A stretch of 35,309 bases of DNA from JAUIAI01 sp049680625 (GTDB lineage Bacteria; Pseudomonadota; Gammaproteobacteria; Burkholderiales; Burkholderiaceae_E), in assembly GCA_049680625.1 (NCBI GenBank), contig JBAUID010000106.1, positions 1 to 35,309 on the forward strand, given 5' to 3'. A model generated the notes under the pieces. That model was not told the origin of the DNA. It was given only the letters and a program-made list of their open reading frames with translations, and did not search any database. A program made the position numbers and the translations under genes. How positions within the stretch are numbered: position 1 is the stretch's first letter; every line of letters starts with the position of its first letter. Shown in pieces: positions 1 through 8,580 of the stretch.

Positions 1-623
1 CGGAACAACCGCTCCAGCAAAGACGGTTTCAAACTGTCGCGACACTGCGCATATTGTTGTTGATATCGACTGGCACGTACCTGGACCCGCCTGGCCACTG
101 ATGCCAGCCAGGGCTTTTTCCGATAGCTCTTCTTCCGAAAGCCTGCCAGCCCTTCGTGGTAGTTCAGGTACATGGCCCTTGCATCATTTTGATCCACCGC
201 GTTCTGGTTAATCGACTGACGCATGTGCCAGTGCACAAAGTCAATGGCATCTTCAAAATCATCGCGGTCACGCCACGAGTCTCCGGTGGCTTTGAGGTAA
301 CGTTCCCAGGTGCCATCCAGTGCCTGCGCATAACCGTAGGCTGACGACGGCCGCTTCCAGGGTATAAACCCCAGCAACCGTCGCCGGGGTGGCCTGGCGT
401 CATGCTGGAACGATGATTCCTGATGCACAATTGCCATCCCAACGTGTATTGGTGTACCCCAGCGTGCTTCAGCCTTTTTGGCCGCCAGGTACCACGCGCG
501 CTTTTCTTCGAAGATCGAACAAATATTGTTCGGTTCTTCCGGCGGATTCGTCGCGCAGCTACTCAATACGAGACCGGTAGCAACGATCACGGCGCAACGC
601 AAACTGTGTGAGACAGGGGGCAT
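1..623 (-). CDS. Lytic transglycosylase-like lipoprotein (partial, 3' end outside window)
   Basis: The reading frame opens at ATG 623 behind a TAGGA Shine-Dalgarno and runs off the left edge of the window, so the C-terminus is missing. The N-terminus is a lipoprotein signal: a hydrophobic stretch ending in a lipobox (LSSC, Cys23), so the mature protein should be membrane-anchored. Around residue 69 there is an SLT-type segment (AIVHQESSF) whose Glu69 would be the catalytic acid. A later YGYAQALDGTWERY stretch resembles the second conserved SLT motif. The family cleaves the glycan strand of peptidoglycan. The assignment to an SLT-like fold is from motif reading; substrate and partner are unknown. 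The gene is followed by 137 nt with no visible gene before the PAP2 gene. Confidence 0.72.
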   Translation of the reverse strand, partial: MPPVSHSLRCAVIVATGLVLSSCATNPPEEPNNICSIFEEKRAWYLAAKKAEARWGTPIHVGMAIVHQESSFQHDARPPRRRLLGFIPWKRPSSAYGYAQALDGTWERYLKATGDSWRDRDDFEDAIDFVHWHMRQSINQNAVDQNDARAMYLNYHEGLAGFRKKSYRKKPWLASVARRVQVRASRYQQQYAQCRDSLKPSLLERLF

Positions 624-760
624 TCCTACATATTAGCCCGCCAAAAATACTCGCGGGATGATCTACTCGGTTACTGTTGGTCTCTTAGCGACGGTTGACC
701 GTGTCCGGTGCCCGCTTAAGAAATTGATAACTGTGACGAAAGCAACGAAAATGACGGTGC

Positions 761-1477
761 TCAAAAAATCACCGCGCTTACCTGCCGGGCAAGATACCGC
801 GTGCTTTCGAATAATTCAGCTAGCTGGAATGTAATCACGAAGGCAGCACCGTAACCAATCCCTGGGTAGCGTTTTAGCCACTCTTCCGTTCGTACCGTCA
901 GCTTGCCGGGTGCTCGACTACCGAAAAAATTGGCGCCGATAGCAAATAAACATCCCACGACTCCGCCGAAAATAATATCTGTCGGATAGTGCAGGCCGAG
1001 ATATATCCGTGGCAGCGCGATTACCACGGTGATGTACACCAAAACGATCAGCCCAATTTTTCTGGACGCGAACCATATACCGACACCAAGCGTGTAGAAA
1101 AGAACGGCATGGTCACTTGGAAAAGACGTCCAACCTTCAAGAATCTCCGGGCCCATGCCGAGCGGCGCGTTGACTTCGATCAGTGGATTGTGAATTGGCC
1201 GGCTGCGAAACGGCAATAAATTTGCCAGGCCGCGTGCGGCAACGATTGCGGCTGCACTGGCACCAAGTGTTGCGGCGAGTTGCCGCCGACGACGCATGGG
1301 TTGATTCGTGTTTGAAAACCACATGACCCAAAACAGGGTGATGATGACACCCCCTTTAAACAAATGGTTGTCTGACACGCCCAATACAATTTTGTCAGTC
1401 AGATAGTGGTTGCCAGCCAGTTGGTTGATCAGATCAAGCAGAAATAAATCAAGGCTGTACAACGCGGAGACAATCAA
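761..1477 (-). CDS. PAP2-family membrane phosphatase
   Basis: This 238-residue polytopic membrane protein carries the three PAP2 acid-phosphatase motifs: RSRP (residues 91-94), SFPSDH (118-123, Asp in the place usually held by Gly of PSGH) and R157-x5-H163-x3-D167. Family members dephosphorylate lipid phosphates such as undecaprenyl pyrophosphate or phosphatidic acid at the periplasmic face. Several hydrophobic segments separate the motifs, as expected for this fold. The start is TTG at 1477; a stop codon lies four codons upstream, so no longer start is possible, and the next Met (residue 61) would remove transmembrane segments. The exact lipid substrate cannot be told from sequence. An undecaprenyl-pyrophosphatase-like role is possible but unproven. 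Confidence 0.85.
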   Translation of the reverse strand: MIVSALYSLDLFLLDLINQLAGNHYLTDKIVLGVSDNHLFKGGVIITLFWVMWFSNTNQPMRRRRQLAATLGASAAAIVAARGLANLLPFRSRPIHNPLIEVNAPLGMGPEILEGWTSFPSDHAVLFYTLGVGIWFASRKIGLIVLVYITVVIALPRIYLGLHYPTDIIFGGVVGCLFAIGANFFGSRAPGKLTVRTEEWLKRYPGIGYGAAFVITFQLAELFESTRYLARQVSAVIF

Positions 1478-1608
1478 CTTTGCGACTCACTATCGGCTCT
1501 TCTTGTAAGCAAGATAGTCGACCTTTTGCCTGAGTACAAGTGCGACGACAAGGCTTACGATATTTTTCGAACATGGCTGCAGTCTCTGCGATGCGTTACG
1601 CAAATCGC

Positions 1609-1651
1609 CTGTTAAGTCCCTCGAATTATTTATTGTCGAGGGAGCTAACAG
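1609..1651. repeat. Strong interrupted inverted repeat, possible terminator
   Basis: CTGTTA (1609-1614) pairs with TAACAG (1646-1651), and CCCTCGA (1618-1624) pairs with TCGAGGG (1636-1642). The two arms are separated by a 3x3 internal loop, and the AT-rich apical loop is 11 nt. The element lies between the end of the metalloprotease gene (1699, minus) and the start of the PAP2 gene (1477, minus). It could be the protease terminator, but no T-run follows on the minus strand, so processing or attenuation are alternatives. The 1478-1698 spacer holds no convincing gene. Confidence 0.5.
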
Positions 1652-1698
1652 TTAAGCAGCTCTTAAGGTGTTAGGCAGTATTTAGCCCGTAGGCATCA

Positions 1699-2634
1699 TT
1701 AGAGTTGGCGCGCAGAAAACGTATCGCAAGCCCGCATATCCCCGCGCTCCAGGCCAACCCTGAACCAGCGCATGCGCTGCTCGGATGAGCCGTGGGTAAA
1801 CGACTCGGGCACAACCACACCGGTGGACTGGCGCATCATGTTGTCGTCACCAACGGCAGCTGCCGCGCGCATTGCTTCTTCGAGGTCGCCTTGCTCGAGC
1901 CAACCCTTGGCTTGTTGCGACTCGCGTGCCCAGATGCCTGCCAGGCAATCAGCTTGTAACTCCAGGCGCACGGACAACTTGTTGTAGTCCACCGTCGACA
2001 TCTGGCGTCTGGCTTGTTCCATCTTGGTCATTGTGCCGGTCACGTTCTGCACATGATGGCCCACTTCGTGGGCCAGTACGTAGGCCTGCGCAAAGTCGCC
2101 GGGGGCACCGAGTCGGCGCTTCATGGTTTCGTAAAAAGCCAGGTCGATATACACCTTGCGGTCTGCCGGGCAATAAAACGGCCCGGCCGCGGCGCTGCCC
2201 CGACCGCAGGCCGTGGTTGTTTGGCCGCGGTACAGAACCAGTTTTGGGGCCGGGTACTGGGAACCTGCAGCCTGGAATTTACGGCTCCAGACTTCTTCGG
2301 TGCTACCCAGCACAACCGACATGAATTTGCCCATTTCGTCGTCCAGGGCGCTAGGCGCGGTTGCCGGTTGGCTGCGCTGGCTGGTTGGCATTTCGATGCC
2401 TGGTGTGCCGCCACCGGTAAACATACCGAGCAGGGTTAAGGGGTTAATTCCCAACAACCAGGCAATGATCAGGCCGATCACGATGGTGCCCAGGCCAAGC
2501 CCGCCACTACGCCGGCTTGGCATGCCCGGCATGCGGCCGCCGCTGCTACGTCCGAAGATGCCGCCAAGCCCGCCACCACCCTGGCTACGGCGGTCTTCAA
2601 CATTGGAACTCTGCTTTTGTCCACGCCAGCGCAT
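1699..2634 (-). CDS. ypfJ: YpfJ-type neutral zinc metallopeptidase
   Basis: This 311-residue protein has the family's hallmark N-terminus (MRWRG, then a Gly/Arg/Ser-rich cytoplasmic stretch) followed by one transmembrane helix at about residues 46-72. The catalytic domain contains the zinc-binding HEVGH at 189-193 and, further on, an ELQAD segment providing the likely third ligand. The family (Pfam Zn_peptidase, PF04228) is widespread in proteobacteria, with poorly known substrates. The start at 2634 is preceded by GGAGGAA at good spacing. It is divergent from the DUF1223 gene, with 241 nt between them that include a small inverted repeat (2669-2692). It reads as intact. The symbol is by family resemblance to E. 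coli YpfJ. Confidence 0.9.
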   Translation of the reverse strand: MRWRGQKQSSNVEDRRSQGGGGLGGIFGRSSGGRMPGMPSRRSGGLGLGTIVIGLIIAWLLGINPLTLLGMFTGGGTPGIEMPTSQRSQPATAPSALDDEMGKFMSVVLGSTEEVWSRKFQAAGSQYPAPKLVLYRGQTTTACGRGSAAAGPFYCPADRKVYIDLAFYETMKRRLGAPGDFAQAYVLAHEVGHHVQNVTGTMTKMEQARRQMSTVDYNKLSVRLELQADCLAGIWARESQQAKGWLEQGDLEEAMRAAAAVGDDNMMRQSTGVVVPESFTHGSSEQRMRWFRVGLERGDMRACDTFSARQL

Positions 2635-2668
2635 GGCTTCCTCCCATAATATGAACTATTGTCGAGTG

Positions 2669-2692
2669 TCAGACTCAGGCTATTCAGTCTGA
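2669..2692. repeat. Small inverted repeat in divergent intergenic region
   Basis: TCAGACT (2669-2675) and AGTCTGA (2686-2692) form a perfect 7-bp inverted repeat around a 10-nt centre, about 35 nt upstream of the metalloprotease start. It could be an operator for the divergent pair or a 5' UTR hairpin. Nothing else was recognised in 2635-2875. Confidence 0.3.
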
Positions 2693-2875
2693 TCTGGCGA
2701 TGATTCTAATCTGTCCGCCTCAAATCATCGCAGATTGATTGTTTCCAGGCTTTAACCGGCGATATTTGCTGGATTCATCTGGCATATAAGGCTGGTAAGC
2801 GAGGGTGTGCTGCAGCGACTCATCCGTTGAAAGTTTCCAAAAATTCGCCGCAAAACCTTCTTTCCGGGGCCTGAC

Positions 2876-3727
2876 ATGATCGAAAAGACAATAGATGACA
2901 AACCACCCAAAGCCGGGTTCACTTTGTGGCTGGCCGCGGTCGGCACGCTTTTTGCAGTTTGTGCGCCGCTACCCGGATGGGCTGCCGACATGCCAATGCA
3001 ATGTGAGGCCATCAGCCCTACCAATCGGGTTGCCCTGGTGGAGTTATATACGTCGGAGGGGTGCAGCAGCTGCCCGCCGGCTGATAAATGGCTAAGTGCA
3101 CTTTCGGCTTCCGGCCTTGGGGCAAATAAAGTGTTGCCCCTGGCTTTACATGTCGATTACTGGGATTACATCGGCTGGAAAGATCCGTTTGCCATGTCTC
3201 GGTTCACCAAACGCCAGGAAGCCGTTGCCGTGCGAAATCGCTCCCGCAGCATTTATACGCCCCAAGTGGTATTGGACGGGCTCGATTGGCGCCAGTGGTG
3301 GGAGCCGGCTCCGTTTCTGAAGCAGGTTAATCGCATCAACCAGGAGTCAGCATCTTTGAATCTGACCCTGTCGGGTCGTTGGCAACCCGGCGTTGATATG
3401 AGCGCCAAAGTATCCGCCCGGGTTGCGCCGGTAACTGATACCAATGATTCCAAGCGGGAAACCCTGCATCTGGCTGTATTTGAGAACCAACTTGAGACCC
3501 GTGTGCTACGCGGCGAAAACGCCGGCGAAACCCTTCGGCATGATGCCGTGGTTCGGGCCTGGATAGACCCGGTAGTGTTACGGCAAAGCGCTGGTGAACT
3601 GTTGAATAAAGTGGTGCGTCTGCCGATAAATATCAAACCTGAAAACATGGGGCTTGCCGCATTTGTGCAAGATATTCAGGGTGATGTTGTCCAGGCGGTT
3701 TCCTGCCTGTTTAAGCCAGAGACTTGA
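2876..3727 (+). CDS. Secreted DUF1223 protein (thioredoxin-like fold)
   Basis: This 283-residue protein has an N-terminal hydrophobic segment at about residues 15-37 ending in GWAADM, consistent with export by a signal peptide. The conserved DUF1223 core follows: VELYTSEGCSSCPPAD with Cys63 and Cys66 in a CxxC-like arrangement, then the HVDYWDYIGWKDPF segment. DUF1223 proteins are predicted to be thioredoxin-like and periplasmic; their physiological role is not established. The ATG at 2876 has only a weak upstream GGGG. The last 17 nt overlap tail-to-tail with the convergent exonuclease gene (3711-3727), so the two transcripts share 3' sequence. Confidence 0.85.
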   Translation: MIEKTIDDKPPKAGFTLWLAAVGTLFAVCAPLPGWAADMPMQCEAISPTNRVALVELYTSEGCSSCPPADKWLSALSASGLGANKVLPLALHVDYWDYIGWKDPFAMSRFTKRQEAVAVRNRSRSIYTPQVVLDGLDWRQWWEPAPFLKQVNRINQESASLNLTLSGRWQPGVDMSAKVSARVAPVTDTNDSKRETLHLAVFENQLETRVLRGENAGETLRHDAVVRAWIDPVVLRQSAGELLNKVVRLPINIKPENMGLAAFVQDIQGDVVQAVSCLFKPET

Positions 3728-5450
3728 TCGGCTGCCGGCAGTGATTTGGCAGTGATTTGGCCGGATCGGTTAGGTTTGTTGTTTCTGCTGCTGTCGCAAT
3801 TGTGCCCGCCAGCCAGCATGCGCTGAGCTGGTGATCGGCGTTCAATCGCTCACCATTGGCCTCGTGCCAGTGCAGCGTATTTGTATCGGGTAACCCGGTG
3901 TCCGGTAACTCGGTTTCACTCGTTGTGGCACCCGGTAGTGCGAAATCCGGTAAGTGGCCGAAGTGTTTTTTCAGTAAAGCATAAATGTTGCGGTCAAAGT
4001 GATAGCGCTCGGGTAGAGGTGGTAACGAACCACCTACGATCCGGGTGACCGTGTCAAGACTTGCCGATTGGCTGCTCGTGTCACGATCACTAGTAATACC
4101 GGTATCAATAGCCCCGCTGGCCAGCCAGCACCAGCGATCGAACAAATGCCAGGTGGCAAGACCAAAACCGGTTTCGATAACAAGTAGTGGAGTGTTAGGC
4201 CAGCGATCGATGCGCAGCGCTTCCAGTTCTGCTGCCATATCAAGGAGGAGTTGTTGATCATCGATTGCGCCCACGCAGGCGCCACTACACCGGCCCAGCT
4301 GACGGGCAAAACACGGTTTGCCGGCATTGTCCACGTTGCCTGAGCTGGATCGGGTAAGACCCAGTCGGTTTTGGCACCAATGATGCGTGGTGGCCAGTTT
4401 TTGTAAGGCTGAGCGCGCTGCGGCGCGGCTCGTAAACGGTCCATACAAGTCGCCGCTGCCCGGGTTATCTGAAATTGCAAGAGTGCCCGCACGTTTGTTG
4501 GCTGCAGGTTCACCCGATAGCTTCTGATAGATGGGTTTCGGATCGCCGTTGTTAAATCGAAATGCTACCGATTGTTGGTGGCGCCGAAGCGCCCGGTTAT
4601 GGGCCGGCATTTGATTGTCGATCGCGCGGATTTCGGCGAGAAGGGCGCTGAATTCGCCAGGTGTTTCCTGCCAGCTGATGCGGCGCGTTTCACTGGCCAG
4701 GCGAATGCCGCGTTCGGAAGTATGGTCGCCACAAAAGTGACTGGCGATGCGCTGGCGGATGTTCTTACTTTTGCCAATGTATAAAGGATGAGCGTTCAGC
4801 CCGTGAAAAAAATAAATGCCGGGACGGGGAGGAATATGCTCAACCGATTCGATGCCCAGGTGTGCCGGCAGGTTTGGTTTCTTAAGCAGGCGTTGCGCCG
4901 CCTCGTTCACTTGTTCGATGCCGTGATCCCGAAACATGCGTACCAGGAAGTGCCATAAGACTTGCGCGTCACCCAGGGCGCGGTGCCGGTCGTCGCAGGG
5001 CAACTTGTGTCGGATAATCAGCGCATCAAGCGTGTGCGGGCTTCGATCAGGATGCAGCATTCGGGACAAACGGACGGTGCACAGGGTAGGGGATGTATAC
5101 GCGTGGCCACTGCGGGCCAGCTCGGTCTTGATAAAACCATAGTCAAAACGTGCGTGGTGGGCAACAAACACAGCGTCGTTAAGCAGGCTGATGATCCGGG
5201 GGGCGAGTTGATCGAAGCGCGGAGCGTTAGCAACCATCGCATTGTCGATACCGGTCAGGTAAGAAATCTCGGTTGGCACGGGTACACCGGGGTTGACCAG
5301 GCTGCTCCAGCGGGTGCAGTGGGGTGGCCCAATGGCGTCGGCAGGCCACCATGCGATAACTATGGCCACTTCGGTGATGCGCGCGGTGGTCGGCGAGCCG
5401 CCGGTTGTTTCAACGTCGACAAAAGCCAGTTTCGGGGAATCCCGGAGCAT
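3711..5450 (-). CDS. DnaQ-like 3'-5' exonuclease fused to a UvrC/Cho-type GIY-YIG nuclease
   Basis: This 579-residue protein is two nucleases in one chain. Residues ~1-175 are a DEDDh exonuclease like the polymerase III epsilon subunit: D12 and E14 (FVDVETTG), D103, and H156/D161 (HRALGD). Residues ~205-290 are a GIY-YIG endonuclease domain as in UvrC and Cho, with GIY at 211-213, YIG at 224-226 and an Arg at 233. Further on, CFARQLGRCSGAC matches the cysteine-rich segment after the UvrC nuclease domain. Such fusions occur in proteobacteria and are usually annotated as exonuclease or excinuclease Cho-like, with a presumed DNA-repair role. The start at 5450 is preceded by AGAGG. The C-terminal ~200 residues have no function I can name. 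Confidence 0.9.
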   Translation of the reverse strand: MLRDSPKLAFVDVETTGGSPTTARITEVAIVIAWWPADAIGPPHCTRWSSLVNPGVPVPTEISYLTGIDNAMVANAPRFDQLAPRIISLLNDAVFVAHHARFDYGFIKTELARSGHAYTSPTLCTVRLSRMLHPDRSPHTLDALIIRHKLPCDDRHRALGDAQVLWHFLVRMFRDHGIEQVNEAAQRLLKKPNLPAHLGIESVEHIPPRPGIYFFHGLNAHPLYIGKSKNIRQRIASHFCGDHTSERGIRLASETRRISWQETPGEFSALLAEIRAIDNQMPAHNRALRRHQQSVAFRFNNGDPKPIYQKLSGEPAANKRAGTLAISDNPGSGDLYGPFTSRAAARSALQKLATTHHWCQNRLGLTRSSSGNVDNAGKPCFARQLGRCSGACVGAIDDQQLLLDMAAELEALRIDRWPNTPLLVIETGFGLATWHLFDRWCWLASGAIDTGITSDRDTSSQSASLDTVTRIVGGSLPPLPERYHFDRNIYALLKKHFGHLPDFALPGATTSETELPDTGLPDTNTLHWHEANGERLNADHQLSACWLAGTIATAAETTNLTDPAKSLPNHCRQPIKSLA

Positions 5451-5984
5451 GACACCTCTTCATTAGACAGTTTTTTGGTATTTTACTGGGTAAATATCCA
5501 GTTTTAGTGTTATTTTGTGCTACAACTTATTGATACTCAAGCACTTGTTCAACACGGGATGTCTTTGCAAGGTCACAATAGACCCCCCGATATCGCATCG
5601 CTTTTATCGGCAAACCTTCGCGACCCATTGATGTGTTTGAGTCATTTGCTCCGCGCTTGACGTCTGCTGATTGCTGGCAATTGACCCGGGTTAGCTGAAA
5701 TGAATCGGTTGTACTGATTCTGCTTGCATCGGCTATCAATTGTGTCGGCTAAATGACGTCAGCTGAACTATGGTGCTGCGCGTTAGACATGCCGAGAGAT
5801 GGTTCGCGCGAACGCCAAGGTTTACGCGTTCCGTCCGCGCCGGTATCAAGAGACCGCGACGTAATGGCGGCGAAGTATTGGCGGCGAAGTATTGGCGGCG
5901 ACGTATTGGTGGCAGTGAGGGGGCAGTGACATTTGCCAAACCTTTTTTTTAATTTTTTAAGCAGTGAGCTGAGAACAATCTATT
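5451..5984. other. 534-nt intergenic region upstream of the helicase gene
   Basis: This spacer separates the divergent exonuclease fusion and helicase genes. It contains short frames that look random (for example a 70-codon frame on the minus strand), a 14-bp tandem repeat (5866-5913) and, just before the helicase start, a T/A-rich stretch at 5942-5959. A long untranslated leader for the helicase mRNA is plausible, because DEAD-box helicase genes are often controlled post-transcriptionally. I could not recognise a specific RNA family or promoter. Confidence 0.5.
5866..5913. repeat. 14-bp tandem repeat, about 3.4 copies
   Basis: The unit GGCGGCGAAGTATT occurs at 5866-5879 and 5880-5893. A one-base variant (GGCGGCGACGTATT) is at 5894-5907, and a partial GGTGGC follows. 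The preceding GCGACGTAAT resembles a degenerate extra copy. The period is not a multiple of three, which argues against a coding origin. Confidence 0.9.
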
Positions 5985-7541
5985 TTGAGTGACTCCATCG
6001 CCCCACAGGGCCCGGCCGATGCGGACAACACCGCAGACAGTGCCGAAGATAAAAGCAAAGAAATTCTTTTCGCAGATTTTGGCCTGGCCGAACCGATCCA
6101 GCGTGCAGTTGCGCAGACCGGATACGTAACGCCCACCCCAATTCAGGCGGCCGCCATTCCAGTAGTCATGCAAGGCCTGGATGTTATGGGGGCTGCACAA
6201 ACCGGTACGGGCAAAACTGCCGGTTTTGCGCTGCCGATTCTGCATCGCTTAATGCGTCATGCCAACATGAGTGCGTCACCTGCGCGCCACCCGGTTCGGG
6301 CGCTGATTCTGGCTCCAACCCGTGAACTTGCCGACCAGATTTACGAGAACGTGCACGTGTATGCCAAGTTCTCGGGTTTGCGCAGTACAGCCGTTTTTGG
6401 TGGCGTCGATATCAAGCCGCAGATCAAGGCGTTGCGCAGTGGGGCTGAGGTTCTGATTGCAACACCAGGTCGACTGCTGGATCACGTCGAACAAAAAACA
6501 GTCAACCTGTCGCAAACCGAAGTATTGGTTCTGGACGAGGCGGATCGAATGCTCGACATGGGTTTTCTTCCAGACATTCAGCGGATCATCCAGCTGTTGC
6601 CCAAGACACGACAGAACCTGATGTTCTCGGCAACGTTTTCGAAAGATATTCGAAAGCTTGCTGAGGCTTTTCTGAATAATCCGCAACTGATTGAGGTCGC
6701 CCGTCGCAATGCGTCGGCTGAGAATGTTGAGCAAACGATATACCGGGTTCGTGACGCTGGTTCAAAGCGGGCAGCCGTGGCCCAGATTATTCGTGACAAA
6801 GCACTGAGCCAGGTGATCGTGTTTACCAACACGAAGATTGGTGCCAGCCGTCTCGCACGGGAGCTTGAGCGGGACGGCCTGGTGGCCAGCGCAATCCATG
6901 GTGATAAATCCCAGCATGAGCGTCTGGCGACCCTGGAAGCCTTCAAACAGGGTGAGGTTAAGGTTCTGGTCGCCACCGATGTTGCCGCCCGTGGCCTGGA
7001 CATTGCTGAATTACCCGCGGTCATCAATTACGACTTACCGTTTTCTCCGGAAGACTATGTTCATCGTATTGGACGAACTGGTCGGGCAGGGGCAAGCGGC
7101 CTGGCAATTTCGTTAATGCTCAATGATGACGAACGCCTGCGCGCCGATATTTCCAAGCTGATCAAACACGACCTCAAGCCTGTTGATCTGATGGTTACAG
7201 GCGCGTCGCCGGCAGCTCGGAGCGATCGTCCTGAGCGTGGTGAACGTAATGAACGAACCGAACGTGCCGACCGCGGCGCAAGATCAACCCGTCGCAGTCC
7301 GTCAACGCGTTCCTCGAGTGATAACAATGCGGGCAATGCAAGGTCAGTGCCGGGGTATTCGTCTGACCCGTTCTTTTTTAAACCCTACGAAGAAAAAGCC
7401 CGTAGTGAAGCCGAAGTTGAGGCCGCCGCTGCATCAACCGATGAGAAATCGATTGCAGCACTGTCGACGAAGCGGCGAACTGCCGGGCGTTCCGGTCAAT
7501 TGCCTGCCCTGCTTGGTGGACTCAAGAAAGCAACAAGTTAA
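5985..7541 (+). CDS. rhlE: DEAD-box ATP-dependent RNA helicase, RhlE type
   Basis: This 518-residue protein has the full DEAD-box motif set: Q motif with Gln54, Walker A AQTGTGKT (71-78), PTRELADQ, DEAD at 184-187, SAT, ATDVAARGLD and HRIGRTGRAG. The helicase core ends near residue 400. It is followed by a low-complexity Arg/Glu/Ser-rich tail (RPERGERNERTERADRG) typical of RhlE-like proteins and likely to bind RNA. The protein should unwind RNA duplexes in ribosome assembly or RNA decay. The start is TTG at 5985 with a weak upstream GAG; the first ~27 residues are an acidic extension before the ADFGL element. The symbol is by subfamily resemblance. Confidence 0.9.
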   Translation: MSDSIAPQGPADADNTADSAEDKSKEILFADFGLAEPIQRAVAQTGYVTPTPIQAAAIPVVMQGLDVMGAAQTGTGKTAGFALPILHRLMRHANMSASPARHPVRALILAPTRELADQIYENVHVYAKFSGLRSTAVFGGVDIKPQIKALRSGAEVLIATPGRLLDHVEQKTVNLSQTEVLVLDEADRMLDMGFLPDIQRIIQLLPKTRQNLMFSATFSKDIRKLAEAFLNNPQLIEVARRNASAENVEQTIYRVRDAGSKRAAVAQIIRDKALSQVIVFTNTKIGASRLARELERDGLVASAIHGDKSQHERLATLEAFKQGEVKVLVATDVAARGLDIAELPAVINYDLPFSPEDYVHRIGRTGRAGASGLAISLMLNDDERLRADISKLIKHDLKPVDLMVTGASPAARSDRPERGERNERTERADRGARSTRRSPSTRSSSDNNAGNARSVPGYSSDPFFFKPYEEKARSEAEVEAAAASTDEKSIAALSTKRRTAGRSGQLPALLGGLKKATS

Positions 7542-7568
7542 TCTTCAGCTAACAGGCGGATCAATCTG

Positions 7569-8546
7569 ATGTCTCATTCTTTTCCAGCACCGCCTCGTCA
7601 GCATAAAAATGATGTCAAAAGGTTAGCTGAGCCGGTGGTGAAAGACATGATGCGCCGCGAATTCTGTACGGCAATCGGTGCCCGAACCGTGGGTCTGGTG
7701 TGTCTCGGTGCCGGCCTGGGCAGCCTGATGGCCGCATCCAGATCGTCCCTGGCGGGTTCAGCGTCCGGAGCTGATGGCCAACCGGCAATCCGGACAATCC
7801 AGATTGATGCCGGCAACCCGCGCAGCCCGCGCACGCTGGGGTCGGCTGCGCCAATTGCTGCAGCGCCGGCCCGTGCGATCCGATTGAACTATGAGGGCTA
7901 CCTGATTACAGGTTTTGGTAACTCCAAAATTGCCACCGCGGTGATGGATTTTGTACCCAAGGACGGGCGCTATCTGATGCAGCTTACTGTTGAAAGTATG
8001 CTTGCCGATCTTTCCTATTCCAGCGAGGGCCGGGTCGACCAACATGGTTTGCATCCCGAGCGTTACATCGAAAAGCGCAAGGTTGCGTTTCGCAGTGCCC
8101 GCACCAAGCAAGTACAGTATGTCGTAAGCAAAGACGCAGCGGCAATCAATCGTTTTGACGGGGGCAAATTAACCGTGCCGCCACAAACCCAGGATCGCCT
8201 GAGCCTGATGATTCATCTTTCCCTTGTGGCGCAGGCAAATCCCACCCTTTTAGCGCCAGGGCAGGAAATAGATATCCCTTTTGCCAGGGTGTCGGCAGTT
8301 TCATCAAGTCGCTGGAGTGCGAGCGAAGTGCAACCCGTGCAACTCGATGCGGGGGCGTCTGAAAACGACACGACACATACTCGTCGGGCGGCCCCGGTTC
8401 GTCCCGCGCAGCGGATTGCCCGGGTCGCGGACAAGAAAGAGTCTGTTGATGTCGCATTCTGGCTGTCCGCAGACAAAGACCGATTGCCGCTAGTGCTTCA
8501 ATTCAGTGAAAACGGCCGCAGCTTAAAATTTGTGACCCGCGATTGA
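7569..8546 (+). CDS. DUF3108 domain protein, exported
   Basis: This 325-residue protein contains the DUF3108 signature: a beta-rich domain starting at about residue 98 with GLHPERYIEKRK and a DRLSLMIHL helix. DUF3108 proteins are periplasmic or outer-membrane-associated proteins of unknown role in proteobacteria. The N-terminus contains MMRREFC followed by a hydrophobic run, which resembles a twin-arginine signal. An internal start at 7647 (preceded by GGTGG) would put this signal at the extreme N-terminus, so the start is uncertain. A poorly conserved linker at about residues 230-280 precedes the last strands. It lies 27 nt after the helicase gene and converges with gluQ, with a 34-nt gap. 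Confidence 0.78.
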   Translation: MSHSFPAPPRQHKNDVKRLAEPVVKDMMRREFCTAIGARTVGLVCLGAGLGSLMAASRSSLAGSASGADGQPAIRTIQIDAGNPRSPRTLGSAAPIAAAPARAIRLNYEGYLITGFGNSKIATAVMDFVPKDGRYLMQLTVESMLADLSYSSEGRVDQHGLHPERYIEKRKVAFRSARTKQVQYVVSKDAAAINRFDGGKLTVPPQTQDRLSLMIHLSLVAQANPTLLAPGQEIDIPFARVSAVSSSRWSASEVQPVQLDAGASENDTTHTRRAAPVRPAQRIARVADKKESVDVAFWLSADKDRLPLVLQFSENGRSLKFVTRD

Positions 8547-8580
8547 TTTTCGAGATCAGGAAACGGATTCACTCAGTTTG

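Noticed and set aside
5527..5739. 70-codon minus-strand frame in the gap before the helicase gene
   Set aside because: No recognisable domain, no convincing Shine-Dalgarno and no operon context; treated as chance.
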